DNA from: Anaerolineaceae bacterium oral taxon 439
GTDB taxonomy: Bacteria; Chloroflexota; Anaerolineae; Anaerolineales; Anaerolineaceae
Length of the DNA: 64,000 nt
Assembly (NCBI GenBank): GCA_001717545.1
Contig: CP017039.1
Span: 868,001-932,000 of the forward strand
Reading direction: 5' to 3'
Shown: piece after piece, positions 55,111 through 63,207 of the stretch
Layout: each line of letters starts with the position of its first letter
Numbering within the stretch: the first letter of the stretch is position 1
Notes under the pieces: model-generated
Database searches by the model: none
Seen by the model: only the letters and a program-made list of their open reading frames with translations
What the model was told of the DNA's origin: nothing
Made by a program: the position numbers and the translations under genes

Positions 55111-56043
55111 ATGAAGATTCTGATCGCGTTCCTGATTTTCCTGACGCTGGCGGCGATCGGTTCCGCCGTTCGGCTCTGGCGCGTAAAGAAACGGCTTTCT
55201 GAAATGACCGGCGCGCTCCGCGACGTTCGGGACGGGAACGGGAACCGCCGGCTCCTGGCCGGACCGTCAGAGCCGATCGCGCCGCTTGCGTATGAGATGA
55301 ACGAGATTGTTCGCGCTTATGAGGACCGGCTGGCGCAGTTCCGGCAGACGGCGGAAACGAATAAGCGGCTGATGACGAGCCTGTCGCATGACGTTCGGAC
55401 GCCGCTGACGACGCTGATCGGGTACCTCGACGCGGCTCAGAAAGGTATCGTAACAGGGAAGGAGCGCGAGGAATATATTGAAACGGCGCGCCGGAAGGCT
55501 TACGACCTGAAAGCGTATATCGACGTTTTATTTGACTGGTTCAAGCTGAATTCCGACGAATTTGTCATGGAAATCGTTCCGGTCGAAGCGGGAGAGCTGA
55601 CGCGGAATATCCTGATCGATTGGATCCCGATTTTCGAAAGTCAGGGGATCGCGGTTGAGATCGATATCGCGGAAGAGTCGGTTCCGGCGGCGCTGGACAG
55701 CGGGAGTTACACGCGGATCCTGAATAACCTGATTCAGAATCTGGTCTCTCATAGCCGCGCGGATCGCGTTGAAGCGCGCCTGTCGAAGCGGGACGATTGT
55801 TTTGAATTTACGCTGTCGGATAACGGCGTCGGGATCGCGAAAGAAGCGCTGGATCAGGTTTTTAACCGGCTTTACACGCGCGATCTGGCCGATAGCGAGA
55901 GGGGAAGCGGGCTTGGGCTGTCGATCGCGCGCCAGCTGGCCGGGAAAATGGGCGGGCGGATCAGCGCTGAAAGCCGCGTCGGGGAAGGGACTTCTTTCAC
56001 GCTTGCTTTTCCGCTGATTCGGTCGGAGGCTTTACGACGCTGA
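55111..56043 (+). CDS. Sensor histidine kinase (LanK/CprK-like)
   Basis: This 310-residue kinase has a single N-terminal membrane helix (1-22) and almost no extracytoplasmic domain. It has a HAMP-like linker, the phosphoacceptor H93 in SLSHDVRTPLT, and a HATPase domain with N box LNNLIQNLVSH, G1 DNGVGIA and G2 GSGLGLS. A kinase with little sensor domain often works with an ABC transporter as the sensor, as in peptide-antibiotic detoxification modules. It forms an operon with the regulator before it. Confidence 0.9.
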   Translation: MKILIAFLIFLTLAAIGSAVRLWRVKKRLSEMTGALRDVRDGNGNRRLLAGPSEPIAPLAYEMNEIVRAYEDRLAQFRQTAETNKRLMTSLSHDVRTPLTTLIGYLDAAQKGIVTGKEREEYIETARRKAYDLKAYIDVLFDWFKLNSDEFVMEIVPVEAGELTRNILIDWIPIFESQGIAVEIDIAEESVPAALDSGSYTRILNNLIQNLVSHSRADRVEARLSKRDDCFEFTLSDNGVGIAKEALDQVFNRLYTRDLADSERGSGLGLSIARQLAGKMGGRISAESRVGEGTSFTLAFPLIRSEALRR

Positions 56044-56282
56044 GGACATGGAAAGTTTCGCTGCAGGCCTCAGGCGGATTCAGAACGCTTGTGATGAAGC
56101 CGGCCGCGGGGCTGCGTATGATGGCGATAACGATGGTTTTACGGTCTGCGTTGATCGTCATTGCGGCGAAGGTTGGGTATCACGGATGAGTGCCAACCGC
56201 GGCACTCATGGCATCCATATGTATATGTTTATCTGTATTTGATCTCTTTTGCATGAGCTACGACCGCGAAAGTCCTGCCGAA
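56044..56282 (+). other. Gap between kinase and transporter genes: coding relic and hairpin
   Basis: In one plus frame 56037-56189 reads TWKVSLQASGGFRTLVMKPA then a hydrophobic stretch ending at TGA. It looks faintly like the first helix of an FtsX-type permease, but there is no ribosome site and no continuation. A 9-bp perfect hairpin (56186-56194 with 56201-56209) lies at its end without a T-run. I assign no gene here. Confidence 0.35.
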
Positions 56283-56343
56283 AACCTTGCGTTCAGCCGA
56301 TTGCAAGGTTAATTCAACGTTCCCGCAAGGTTAACGCAAGGTT
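56283..56343 (+). promoter_or_regulatory. Direct-repeat operator upstream of the ABC genes
   Basis: GCAAGGTT occurs at 56303-56310, 56325-56332 and 56336-56343, that is, at 22- and 11-base spacing. An inverted copy AACCTTGC lies at 56283-56290. Copies on the same DNA face at 11-bp spacing are the usual target layout of OmpR-family regulators, and such a regulator is encoded just upstream. The last copy ends 30 bases before the ATPase start. Confidence 0.6.
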
Positions 56344-56373
56344 GCGCTGCTAAAGTAAAGAGAAGGAAGTTGA

Positions 56374-57300
56374 ATGATGGACGAATTTGTGATTGAGACG
56401 AAAAAGCTGACGAAGAAATACGGGCATGAAACCGCGATTCATGACGTCGATCTCCATGTCCGGAAAGGGCGGATTTACGGGCTTCTCGGGCGGAACGGCG
56501 CCGGGAAAACGACAATAATGAAGCTGCTGCTTGGGCTGACGGATCCGACCGCCGGAGAGGTGCTGCTCTGGGAAAAGCCGCTGCGGGGGAACGAGAAAAA
56601 AGTTCTGCCCCGGATCGGGTCGATGGTTGAGGGCCCGGGTTTTTATCCGAATCTGACCGGGACGGAAAATCTGCGAATTTTCGCGACGCTGCGCGGCGTT
56701 CCGACGGCGAACGCGGTCGAAAACGCGCTGAGGCTGGTCGGGCTTCCGTATCGGGATAAAAAGCTGTTTTCGCAATATTCATTAGGAATGAAGCAGCGCC
56801 TGGCGATCGCGCTTGCCGTCATGCATGATCCGGAGCTGCTGATATTGGACGAGCCGATCAACGGTCTCGATCCGATCGGAATCGCGGAAGTCCGCGCTTT
56901 TATCCGCGAGCTCTGTGATCAGCGCGGAAAGACGGTCCTGATATCCAGTCATATCCTGTCAGAGGTCGCGTTATTGGCGGACGATATCGGGATTATCGAT
57001 CATGGCGCGCTGTTGGAAGAAGGCAGCCTTGCGGAACTGGAACGGAGAAACAGTCGTTTCGTACAGTTTTCTGTTTCCGACATGGCGCAGGCGGCGCGGA
57101 TATTGGAGCGAGTTTTTAACGAAACGCGGTTTTCGGTTCAGGACGATTATCGTTTGCGAGTGGACTGTCTCGATTTACCGGTTGGGAAACTCGTTGCCGC
57201 TTTTGTGGAAAATGGACTGGAAGTCAATGAAGCGCATACCTGCGAAGAAAGTCTGGAAGACTATTTCAAACGGGTAACGGGAGGAGAAGGCATTGCTTAA
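56374..57300 (+). CDS. ABC ATPase 1, lantibiotic-immunity type
   Basis: This 308-residue ATPase has Walker A GRNGAGKTT, signature YSLGMKQRLAIA and Walker B LLILDEPINGLDP, and a C-terminal regulatory region of about 90 residues. It fits the BcrA/LanF branch, which drives export of, or immunity to, antimicrobial peptides. The ribosome site AGAAGGAAG precedes tandem ATGs at 56374 and 56377. The second half of the gene is AT-richer than the first 140 bases, which are almost identical to ATPase 2. It overlaps permease 1 by 8 bases. Confidence 0.9.
   Translation: MMDEFVIETKKLTKKYGHETAIHDVDLHVRKGRIYGLLGRNGAGKTTIMKLLLGLTDPTAGEVLLWEKPLRGNEKKVLPRIGSMVEGPGFYPNLTGTENLRIFATLRGVPTANAVENALRLVGLPYRDKKLFSQYSLGMKQRLAIALAVMHDPELLILDEPINGLDPIGIAEVRAFIRELCDQRGKTVLISSHILSEVALLADDIGIIDHGALLEEGSLAELERRNSRFVQFSVSDMAQAARILERVFNETRFSVQDDYRLRVDCLDLPVGKLVAAFVENGLEVNEAHTCEESLEDYFKRVTGGEGIA
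56381..56500 (+). repeat. 120-bp segment identical to 58874-58993
   Basis: Bases 56381-56500 are identical to 58874-58993 (offset 2493). After one C/T difference at 56501/58994, which changes Ala to Val in the Walker A loop, identity continues for about 20 more bases. Beyond this the ATPase genes are clearly diverged, so the block is a recent conversion or duplication. Confidence 0.9.
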
Positions 57301-58078
57301 TCTTGTGCTTTGTGAATTCACAAAATTAAAACGCAAAAAAATTGTTTTACTGATCATACTTTCTGCTTTCCTGTTTCCTGTTCCGCTCACAGCGTTCATG
57401 ACGCTGCCCTTTCCGATTGAAAGCGAGGCGGCTAATTTCAATGAGTATTTCAGTTATGTGATGGGATATGGCGTAGAGCTACTGCTGCCCTGTGTGATCG
57501 GCATTACTGCCGCGAACCTGTTTTTTATGGAACGCGATCATGATACTTTTAAAAATTTGCGGGTGATTCCGGTCACAAGCACACAGATGGTCCTTGCAAA
57601 AATTATTGTTTTATTCCTTTTCGGAATATTATTCAGTTTAGCTTCAGCCGTTGCCGCGTTCCTTTGCGGGGGTTTTACACCGGGCGCGGAGGTCACAGGG
57701 ATATTCTATAAATTGGTATTGGCGTTAGAAATGGGGGCCTTTATTACGGGCGGAACTTTGCCCTTAGTTGTTCTTGTCGTTTTCTTCAGTAAAACCTATA
57801 TCTTTTCTATTTTGCTCTGCGTATTTTACAGCGTTTTGAGTTTGACGGCGGAAGCCAGTTTCGGCGCGCTGCCCAAATTATTGTGCTGGCTCATGCCAAT
57901 TCCTCTGACAACGCTTTGGAGCGCGGGAAATATGATTCAACATGGCGTACGCGAAAATATAGAAGCGTTAGAGCGTCTGTTTCCGTCTACAGCTCAGACC
58001 GTTGCTATTTTAAGCGTTATGGCATTCCTGTCTGTCATGCTGATCGATTACCTGTATAAAGTGAGGAGAGATGAATAA
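57293..58078 (+). CDS. ABC permease 1a (LanE/MutE-like)
   Basis: This 261-residue protein has six membrane helices and the typical start LNLVLCEFTKLKRKKIVLL, with a cytoplasmic basic N-terminus before helix 1. LRVIPVTSTQMVLAKI follows helix 2, as in the MutE/EpiE family of lantibiotic immunity permeases. The start is TTG at 57293 after GGAGGAG, overlapping the ATPase gene by 8 bases. The gene is visibly AT-rich compared with permeases 2a and 2b, so it was probably acquired separately. Confidence 0.85.
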   Translation: MLNLVLCEFTKLKRKKIVLLIILSAFLFPVPLTAFMTLPFPIESEAANFNEYFSYVMGYGVELLLPCVIGITAANLFFMERDHDTFKNLRVIPVTSTQMVLAKIIVLFLFGILFSLASAVAAFLCGGFTPGAEVTGIFYKLVLALEMGAFITGGTLPLVVLVVFFSKTYIFSILLCVFYSVLSLTAEASFGALPKLLCWLMPIPLTTLWSAGNMIQHGVRENIEALERLFPSTAQTVAILSVMAFLSVMLIDYLYKVRRDE

Positions 58079-58859
58079 CATGATTCGCATGATTCAGACC
58101 GAAATCTGGAAATTAAAAAGGTATCGAATTATCTGGTCCGGGGTTTTCCTCATGCTGCTTTCCGTTCTGCTGACTATTTTTTCTACTACGGCAATGGATG
58201 GGACGATCTGGACATTTCCTTTCTTTTCTGAGCAGGTCGTCAAGAACAACGTTACGACGATTTTTCCGATGTGTATTGTTTTGATTGCCGGATATATCAT
58301 AGCAAGAGAAGAAAAAGATAACGCGCTTAAAAATATTATGGTAATTCCTGTTTCTTATTCCTGTCTATTGTCAGGGAAACTGGTTGCTTGCGCATTGCTT
58401 TCTTTGTTTTTAGGGCTGGCAAGCGCGGTGTTTACGATAGCTGCGAGCTTGCTGCTGGAATTTCCGGGATTTTCTGTCGCGGTCGTTATTCAGACATTTA
58501 TTCAGATGATTTTGAACTGTCTGTTTCTGTATATTGCGGTGACGCCAGTGATTGCGCTAACGGTTCGTATTCCAAACGGGCACCTGATCGGGACGATCAT
58601 AGCGTTTGTTTATGGCTATGGCGGTATGTTTGCTTCGGGGAATATGACGCTGGCGAACGTTTACCCAATTACTGCAAGCCTGGGCCTGATCCGCTATCGC
58701 AGTTATGATCCAGCAGTCCATTGGAACATGCTGAGCTGTCTTTGCAGCCTGTTCCTCTGCGTCTGTATTTCCTGTATATTCATCCTGCGCATAAAAAATA
58801 AAGAGCCTGAAAGAACAACGAAAAAGCCTGATAAAGCGATCCTTAAGAAAGGATGGTAA
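58071..58859 (+). CDS. ABC permease 1b (LanG/MutG-like)
   Basis: This 262-residue six-helix protein starts IQTEIWKLKRYRIIWSGVFL and carries NIMVIPVSYSCLLSGKLVAC, as expected for the MutG/EpiG partner permease. It overlaps permease 1a by 8 bases. The ATG at 58071 has GAGGAG very close; a second ATG at 58080 is also possible. AT-rich composition matches permease 1a. ATPase 1 with permeases 1a and 1b should form one peptide-expelling transporter in the cytoplasmic membrane. Confidence 0.85.
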   Translation: MNNMIRMIQTEIWKLKRYRIIWSGVFLMLLSVLLTIFSTTAMDGTIWTFPFFSEQVVKNNVTTIFPMCIVLIAGYIIAREEKDNALKNIMVIPVSYSCLLSGKLVACALLSLFLGLASAVFTIAASLLLEFPGFSVAVVIQTFIQMILNCLFLYIAVTPVIALTVRIPNGHLIGTIIAFVYGYGGMFASGNMTLANVYPITASLGLIRYRSYDPAVHWNMLSCLCSLFLCVCISCIFILRIKNKEPERTTKKPDKAILKKGW

Positions 58860-58869
58860 TTTCTGCCGA

Positions 58870-59793
58870 ATGAACGAATTTGTGATTGAGACGAAAAAGC
58901 TGACGAAGAAATACGGGCATGAAACCGCGATTCATGACGTCGATCTCCATGTCCGGAAAGGGCGGATTTACGGGCTTCTCGGGCGGAACGGCGTCGGGAA
59001 AACGACAATAATGAAAGCCGTTTTGGGGCTGATCCCGATCGATTCCGGGGAGGTTAAAGTATTTGGCGAGCGGATCGAGGAACGGAAGGAGCGGATTTAT
59101 CCGCGGATCGGCGCGATGATCGAGACGCCGGGCTTTTATCCGAACCTGACCGGGACGGAAAATCTGGAAATTTTTGCGAAGCTGCGCGGCGTTCCGACGG
59201 CGAACGCGGTCGAAAACGCGCTGAGGCTGGTCGGGCTTCCGGTTCGGGATAAAAAGCTGTTCGGCGCGTATTCTTTGGGCATGAAGCAGCGCCTCGGTAT
59301 CGCGAACGCGGTTTTTCATGACCCGGAGCTTCTGATATTGGACGAACCCACGAATGGACTCGATCCGATCGGAATCGCCGGGATCAGGGATTATCTTAAA
59401 AAGCTGGTCGTTGAGCGTGAAAAAACGATCCTGATATCCAGTCATATCCTGTCTGAAATCACGCTGCTCGCCGACGATATCGGGATTATTGACCGCGGCG
59501 TATTATTGGAGGAAGCCCCGTTGAGCGAACTGACAAAAAGGGACCGGCGTTATATCGAGCTCCGGGTTTCGGACGTTCCGAAAACCGTTCTGATCCTGGA
59601 ACGGGATTTTGGAATGAAGGGTTATTCCGTTCAGGACGACTGCACGCTTCATCTTTTTGACGCGGTTGAGGATATCGGCGCGGTCCACAGAGCGCTCGTA
59701 CTGGAGGACGTCGCCGTTTACGAATCCCGGTTTTGCAGCCATACGTTGGAGGACTATTTCAAGAGTATAACGGGAGGAGAGGGAATTGCTTAA
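58870..59793 (+). CDS. ABC ATPase 2, lantibiotic-immunity type
   Basis: This 307-residue paralogue of ATPase 1 starts 10 bases after permease 1b. It has Walker A GRNGVGKTT (Val for the usual Ala/Ser), signature YSLGMKQRLGIA and Walker B LLILDEPTNGLDP. The first 120 bases after the start are identical to those of ATPase 1. Base composition is GC-rich throughout, like the host genome, so this is probably the resident copy and the donor of the shared block. Confidence 0.9.
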   Translation: MNEFVIETKKLTKKYGHETAIHDVDLHVRKGRIYGLLGRNGVGKTTIMKAVLGLIPIDSGEVKVFGERIEERKERIYPRIGAMIETPGFYPNLTGTENLEIFAKLRGVPTANAVENALRLVGLPVRDKKLFGAYSLGMKQRLGIANAVFHDPELLILDEPTNGLDPIGIAGIRDYLKKLVVEREKTILISSHILSEITLLADDIGIIDRGVLLEEAPLSELTKRDRRYIELRVSDVPKTVLILERDFGMKGYSVQDDCTLHLFDAVEDIGAVHRALVLEDVAVYESRFCSHTLEDYFKSITGGEGIA

Positions 59794-60520
59794 CCTGATT
59801 CAGACGGAGTTCCTCCGGCTGCGGCGCAGGCGTACGGTTTTCTGGATGCTCCTGGCCGCCTGGCTGATGCCGCTTGTCGGCGTTTTCTATTTCGGCGACG
59901 ATTGCCGGTTGGGACTGGATCCGATCCGGTTCTTTAAATGGGCGTCGTTCAGCTATACGGCGTGGATCGTTTTACCCATCGTGCTTGGAATCTTTGCCAG
60001 TATGCTCATGGTCGACGAAAATCGCCTCGGGATCCTTTATCAATTCTGGATCGTCCCGGTTCATCGGTCCAGCTTCTTTCTCAGTAAGTTTCTGATGGTC
60101 ATGATCTACGCGCTTTGCTTCATGCTCGTTTCCGCGTCCGCGTCGTTAATTTCAGGGCTGCTTTCCGGCTGCGTTACGCCGGATCGGGACGCTGTCGTCT
60201 TCCTTTTTCGAAAGTGTCTTGAGATCGGATCCCTGACGGCCTTTACGACGGCGCCGGTCCTCGCCGCGGCTGGGACGCAGCGCGGTTACCTTCTGCCGGT
60301 CTGCCTGACAATCGTTTATACGTTTTTCGGGTTTATCCTGCTGGGAGTCAATCCGTTTCTTCATCCGATATCGAGCGCGATGGAAATCGTTTTTCGCGAC
60401 GTTCCCGGCGTAGTTTTATCCCGCCCGTCGAATCTTCCCGACGCGTTCTTTTGTATCGGAATCTGGTGCGCCGGGTCGGCGGCTGCGGCGCGAATACGGG
60501 TGAAAGGGTCATGGATATGA
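59786..60520 (+). CDS. ABC permease 2a (LanE-like)
   Basis: This 244-residue six-helix protein has a TTG start at 59786, overlapping ATPase 2 by 8 bases exactly as in the first set. It opens LNLIQTEFLRLRRRRTVFWM, and YQFWIVPVHRSSFFLSKFLM is the family loop. It is GC-rich and only weakly similar to permease 1a, so the two sets share layout more than sequence in their permeases. Confidence 0.82.
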   Translation: MLNLIQTEFLRLRRRRTVFWMLLAAWLMPLVGVFYFGDDCRLGLDPIRFFKWASFSYTAWIVLPIVLGIFASMLMVDENRLGILYQFWIVPVHRSSFFLSKFLMVMIYALCFMLVSASASLISGLLSGCVTPDRDAVVFLFRKCLEIGSLTAFTTAPVLAAAGTQRGYLLPVCLTIVYTFFGFILLGVNPFLHPISSAMEIVFRDVPGVVLSRPSNLPDAFFCIGIWCAGSAAAARIRVKGSWI

Positions 60521-61266
60521 ATCGGGTGAAAACGCTGCTTTGGGCGGAATGGCGAAAACTGCGCCGTTCGAAAATCATATGGATCAGCGTCTTCGCGGTT
60601 GCGCTCGCCTCGGCGACCGTGATCGCGCAGGGGCAATTCGTTCATTATGGTGAAACTTTCGCGAGCCGTCCGGGCTGGCTGCTGACCACGGCGCAGTCGT
60701 TGGCGACGTTTTATGTTTTGCCGGCGATCGTTGCGCTCGTGGGGAGCTATCTGATCTGCCGCGAGGATCATGACGGAACGATCGTTTCGCTTCGACTTGT
60801 ACCGGTCGATGAAAAAAGACTGTCTGCGGTGAAAATGGTTGTTGCGTTGATCTTCAGCCTGATCCTTTACCTGCTGCTGTTCCTGTTCATGCTGGCGGCG
60901 GAAGCCATTCTTCACGTTCAGGATTTAACGGCGGCGACAGTGATTTCTTTTCTGAAAATGTACCTGATTGATGGGGCGGGGGTATTTTTCGCGATCTCCC
61001 CGATCATCGTTACCGTCGCGCGCGACCGGAAGAAATACTGGCTGGCGCTGCTGGTCGCCGAAGTATATTCTTTCGTCGCGGTCTTCGCCGGGTTGGCGGG
61101 GCTGAACGACGTGGTTCCGATTACGGCGGTCCTTAATCTTTCCGGAGCGTTCGGCGAATCCGGCACGGTCAGCCTGATCCGGAGCGGTCTCGTTTTGCTC
61201 TGCTGCGGCGGTTTGGCGCTGTACATGTTGATGCGGATCGATTCCTGCGGCCGACGGGCAAAATAG
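60517..61266 (+). CDS. ABC permease 2b (LanG-like)
   Basis: I choose the ATG at 60517 (MNRVKTLLWAEWRKLRRSKI), which overlaps the preceding stop (ATGA) and has AAAGGG 8 bases upstream; an ATG at 60511 is too close. The 249-residue protein has six helices and the loop SLRLVPVDEKRLSAVKMVVA. It is the last gene of the operon. With ATPase 2 and permease 2a it should form a second exporter. Confidence 0.83.
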   Translation: MNRVKTLLWAEWRKLRRSKIIWISVFAVALASATVIAQGQFVHYGETFASRPGWLLTTAQSLATFYVLPAIVALVGSYLICREDHDGTIVSLRLVPVDEKRLSAVKMVVALIFSLILYLLLFLFMLAAEAILHVQDLTAATVISFLKMYLIDGAGVFFAISPIIVTVARDRKKYWLALLVAEVYSFVAVFAGLAGLNDVVPITAVLNLSGAFGESGTVSLIRSGLVLLCCGGLALYMLMRIDSCGRRAK

Positions 61267-61295
61267 AGCGTTTCATGTGAAGATCCCCGTCGGTC

Positions 61296-61513
61296 TCAGC
61301 GGAGGATATCGGGATCGGTCAGGAACTGGCGTATCCCGATCGTAATAAATCCGTTGTCGTCAGGGCGTGGACGGCGATTTTCCTGAACGACGATGAATTT
61401 TCGGAATGAATCAGGAATTTTCCGCAGCGACGCACACCGGTCACGACCTTGATCAGTCCGTTCTTTTTCCGCCGGATCAGTTTCTTCAGGTACGCGTCGC
61501 GTCTGATTTCCAT
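61296..61513 (-). pseudogene. DUF4143-type AAA ATPase with internal deletion
   Basis: From the ATG at 61513 the minus strand encodes MEIRRDAYLKKLIRRKKNGL then VVTGVRRCGK, the exact N-terminus and Walker A of AAA_14/DUF4143 ATPases. The frame then fails. In a shifted frame it continues DSFRKFIVVQENRRPRPDDN then ITIGIRQFLTDPDILR and stops at 61296-61298, which matches the C-terminal tail of the same family. About 300 residues, nearly everything between, are missing. GAAAATTC occurs on both sides of the junction, so the deletion may have used that short repeat. Confidence 0.75.
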
Positions 61514-61522
61514 GACTTCGCT

Positions 61523-61566
61523 CTTATTGAGAATGATTTCGGTTCCCCAAGCGTATTCTCAATAAG
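61523..61566. repeat. 12-bp perfect inverted repeat upstream of the DUF4143 relic
   Basis: CTTATTGAGAAT (61523-61534) and ATTCTCAATAAG (61555-61566) are perfect inverted copies with a 20-base spacer, starting 10 bases upstream of the pseudogene start codon. They could be an operator, an RNA hairpin or the ends of a small mobile element. The remaining gap to 61680 holds nothing else I can support. Confidence 0.6.
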
Positions 61567-61679
61567 TTTACCCCGGTTCTTTTTCTGGCCTGCGGCGCGC
61601 CGTCTCCGGACGAAAACAGGGGTTCTATTAAGGATCAGGTCGCCTCACAGCCTTAATTCTCAGCAGCCTCAGGAGTGGG

Positions 61680-62234
61680 TCATGGGAAGCAGAAGAAGAT
61701 TTCCTGGATCGCTTTTTCTTCGGCAGGCAGCGGAATTGTCTGCTGTCCGGCGGCGAAAACGACCAGCTGCGGCCGGAAGGCGGCGACGCGTTCCAGCTTC
61801 CCCGCGTCTCTACGCAGGTCTTTCGCGCGGTCCAATTCGATCCCTCCTTCCCATTCCGAAGCAAGCTCGATCTCCATCATCGCCGCAGCCGTCTCAGCTT
61901 CCGTTCGCAGCTCGTTCGGGAACGCCAACAGGGCGGGCTTATAATCTTCGCAGAACGCGCGCAGCGCGTCGGCGGCCGAAAACGTTTCCTTCGGTTCATA
62001 GATGAAAAGGCGATCGGCGCCGAGGCGGGTCAGCTTCGCGGCGGATTCAGGCGCGGTCGGCCCGATCAGGACGAGCTGAGCGCGGAGCCGGTATTGGCCG
62101 GCGGCAGCGCGGACGACGGTCCAGGCGGCGTGGGCAGAGGGGCCGAGCCCTCCGTCAGGGGTGAGTTCGGCGGCCAGCGCCAGATCGATCCAGTCGGTTT
62201 TCGAAAGCTTTGGAGCCGGTATCGGGTTTGTCAT
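61680..62234 (-). CDS. ETF-alpha-like single-domain protein
   Basis: This 184-residue protein resembles the N-terminal domain of electron transfer flavoprotein alpha: LVLIGPTAPESAAKLTRLGA, DRLFIYEPKETFSAADALR and YKPALLAFPNELRTEAETAA, then RPQLVVFAAGQQTIPLP. The C-terminal FAD-binding domain of EtfA is absent and the frame ends soon after, so it cannot act as a normal ETF alone. Either it is a stand-alone family member or a truncated gene. The start follows AAAGGAAA. It lies 38 bases downstream of the rRNA methyltransferase on the same strand. Confidence 0.6.
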   Translation of the reverse strand: MTNPIPAPKLSKTDWIDLALAAELTPDGGLGPSAHAAWTVVRAAAGQYRLRAQLVLIGPTAPESAAKLTRLGADRLFIYEPKETFSAADALRAFCEDYKPALLAFPNELRTEAETAAAMMEIELASEWEGGIELDRAKDLRRDAGKLERVAAFRPQLVVFAAGQQTIPLPAEEKAIQEIFFCFP

Positions 62235-62272
62235 GCGTTTCCTTTCCGTAAAGAGGGAGCGATCGCGAATCG

Positions 62273-63061
62273 TCAGAGCGACCGCTGACGGCGCACCTCG
62301 TACATCAGGATCGCCGCGGCAATCGCGGCGTTCATCGATTCGATCCGTCCGGTCATCGGAATCAGGATTCTCCGCCGGGCAAGCGCCGCGGCGTCCGGGC
62401 CGATTCCCTGCGCCTCGGAGCCGAGGATCAGCGCGGTCGCTTTCGTATAGTCTGAAAGCCAGAAATTTTCACTGTCTTCGACCGCCGCGGCGCAGATTAC
62501 GATTTCGGGACGGCTGCTGAAAAAGGTTCGAATCTCGTCCCAGTTCAGTTCGTAAATCGGAATCGAAAAATGCGCCCCCATCGCGGAGCGGACGACTTTT
62601 GGCGCGCTCGGATCTGCGCAGCCCGGCGAGAGCAGCACGCAGTCAACCCCGGCCGCCGCCGCGGTCCGCAGGATTGTCCCCAGATTCCCGGGATCATGGA
62701 TCTCGTCAAGGATCAGGATAAACGTTGGTTCGTTCGGGATCGGGAGATCGCGTTTTTGCGCGATCGCGATGAGCGGCTGCGCGTTTCGCGTATCGGAAAT
62801 CGCGTCGATCAGCGTCGGCGCGGTTTCGATCGTTTCGATTCCGACGGCGCGCGCGTCGTCAAGGAGCGTACGGACGCGCGCGGGCGCCGGTTCGGCGTAA
62901 AAGATCGTTTCGAGAAGCGCGTTCTGACGAAGGGCTTCTTCGACGAGGCGGACGCCTTCAATCATGAATTTTCCTTCTTCGTCGCGCGCTTTTTTCTGTG
63001 CTCTCAGCCGGCGGACGCGCTGGATTTTCGGATTTTGGATCGAGGTCAGGATCGTGGTCAT
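62273..63061 (-). CDS. TrmH/RlmB-family 23S rRNA 2'-O-methyltransferase
   Basis: This 262-residue enzyme has an N-terminal substrate-binding domain (SIQNPKIQRVRRLRAQKKAR, then FMIEGVRLVEEAL) and a SPOUT catalytic domain with ILDEIHDPGNLGTILRTA, LILGSEAQGIGP and IPMTGRIESMNAAIAAAILM. It methylates ribose in rRNA with SAM; RlmB- and TsnR-like members cannot be separated here. It is a second SPOUT enzyme in the window, unlike the short TrmL-type at 47422. Confidence 0.92.
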   Translation of the reverse strand: MTTILTSIQNPKIQRVRRLRAQKKARDEEGKFMIEGVRLVEEALRQNALLETIFYAEPAPARVRTLLDDARAVGIETIETAPTLIDAISDTRNAQPLIAIAQKRDLPIPNEPTFILILDEIHDPGNLGTILRTAAAAGVDCVLLSPGCADPSAPKVVRSAMGAHFSIPIYELNWDEIRTFFSSRPEIVICAAAVEDSENFWLSDYTKATALILGSEAQGIGPDAAALARRRILIPMTGRIESMNAAIAAAILMYEVRRQRSL

Positions 63062-63207
63062 GCGGTTTTCCTTCTTATGGGCGCGATGGGTAAAGAGTCG
63101 CCCACTTAAAGAATTGTACCTGCTCTATGAACAGAAGCGTGTCTTTTTATTTCCGTTGTCCCAGATCTATCAGTGTTGATGCTGGGCGCTTCTCGTACCC
63201 CCCGTGT

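Noticed and set aside
56048-56242. A short frame after the kinase as a lantibiotic precursor
   Set aside because: It lacks a leader motif and a Ser/Thr/Cys-rich core in a consistent frame, has no ribosome site, and no modification enzymes are near.
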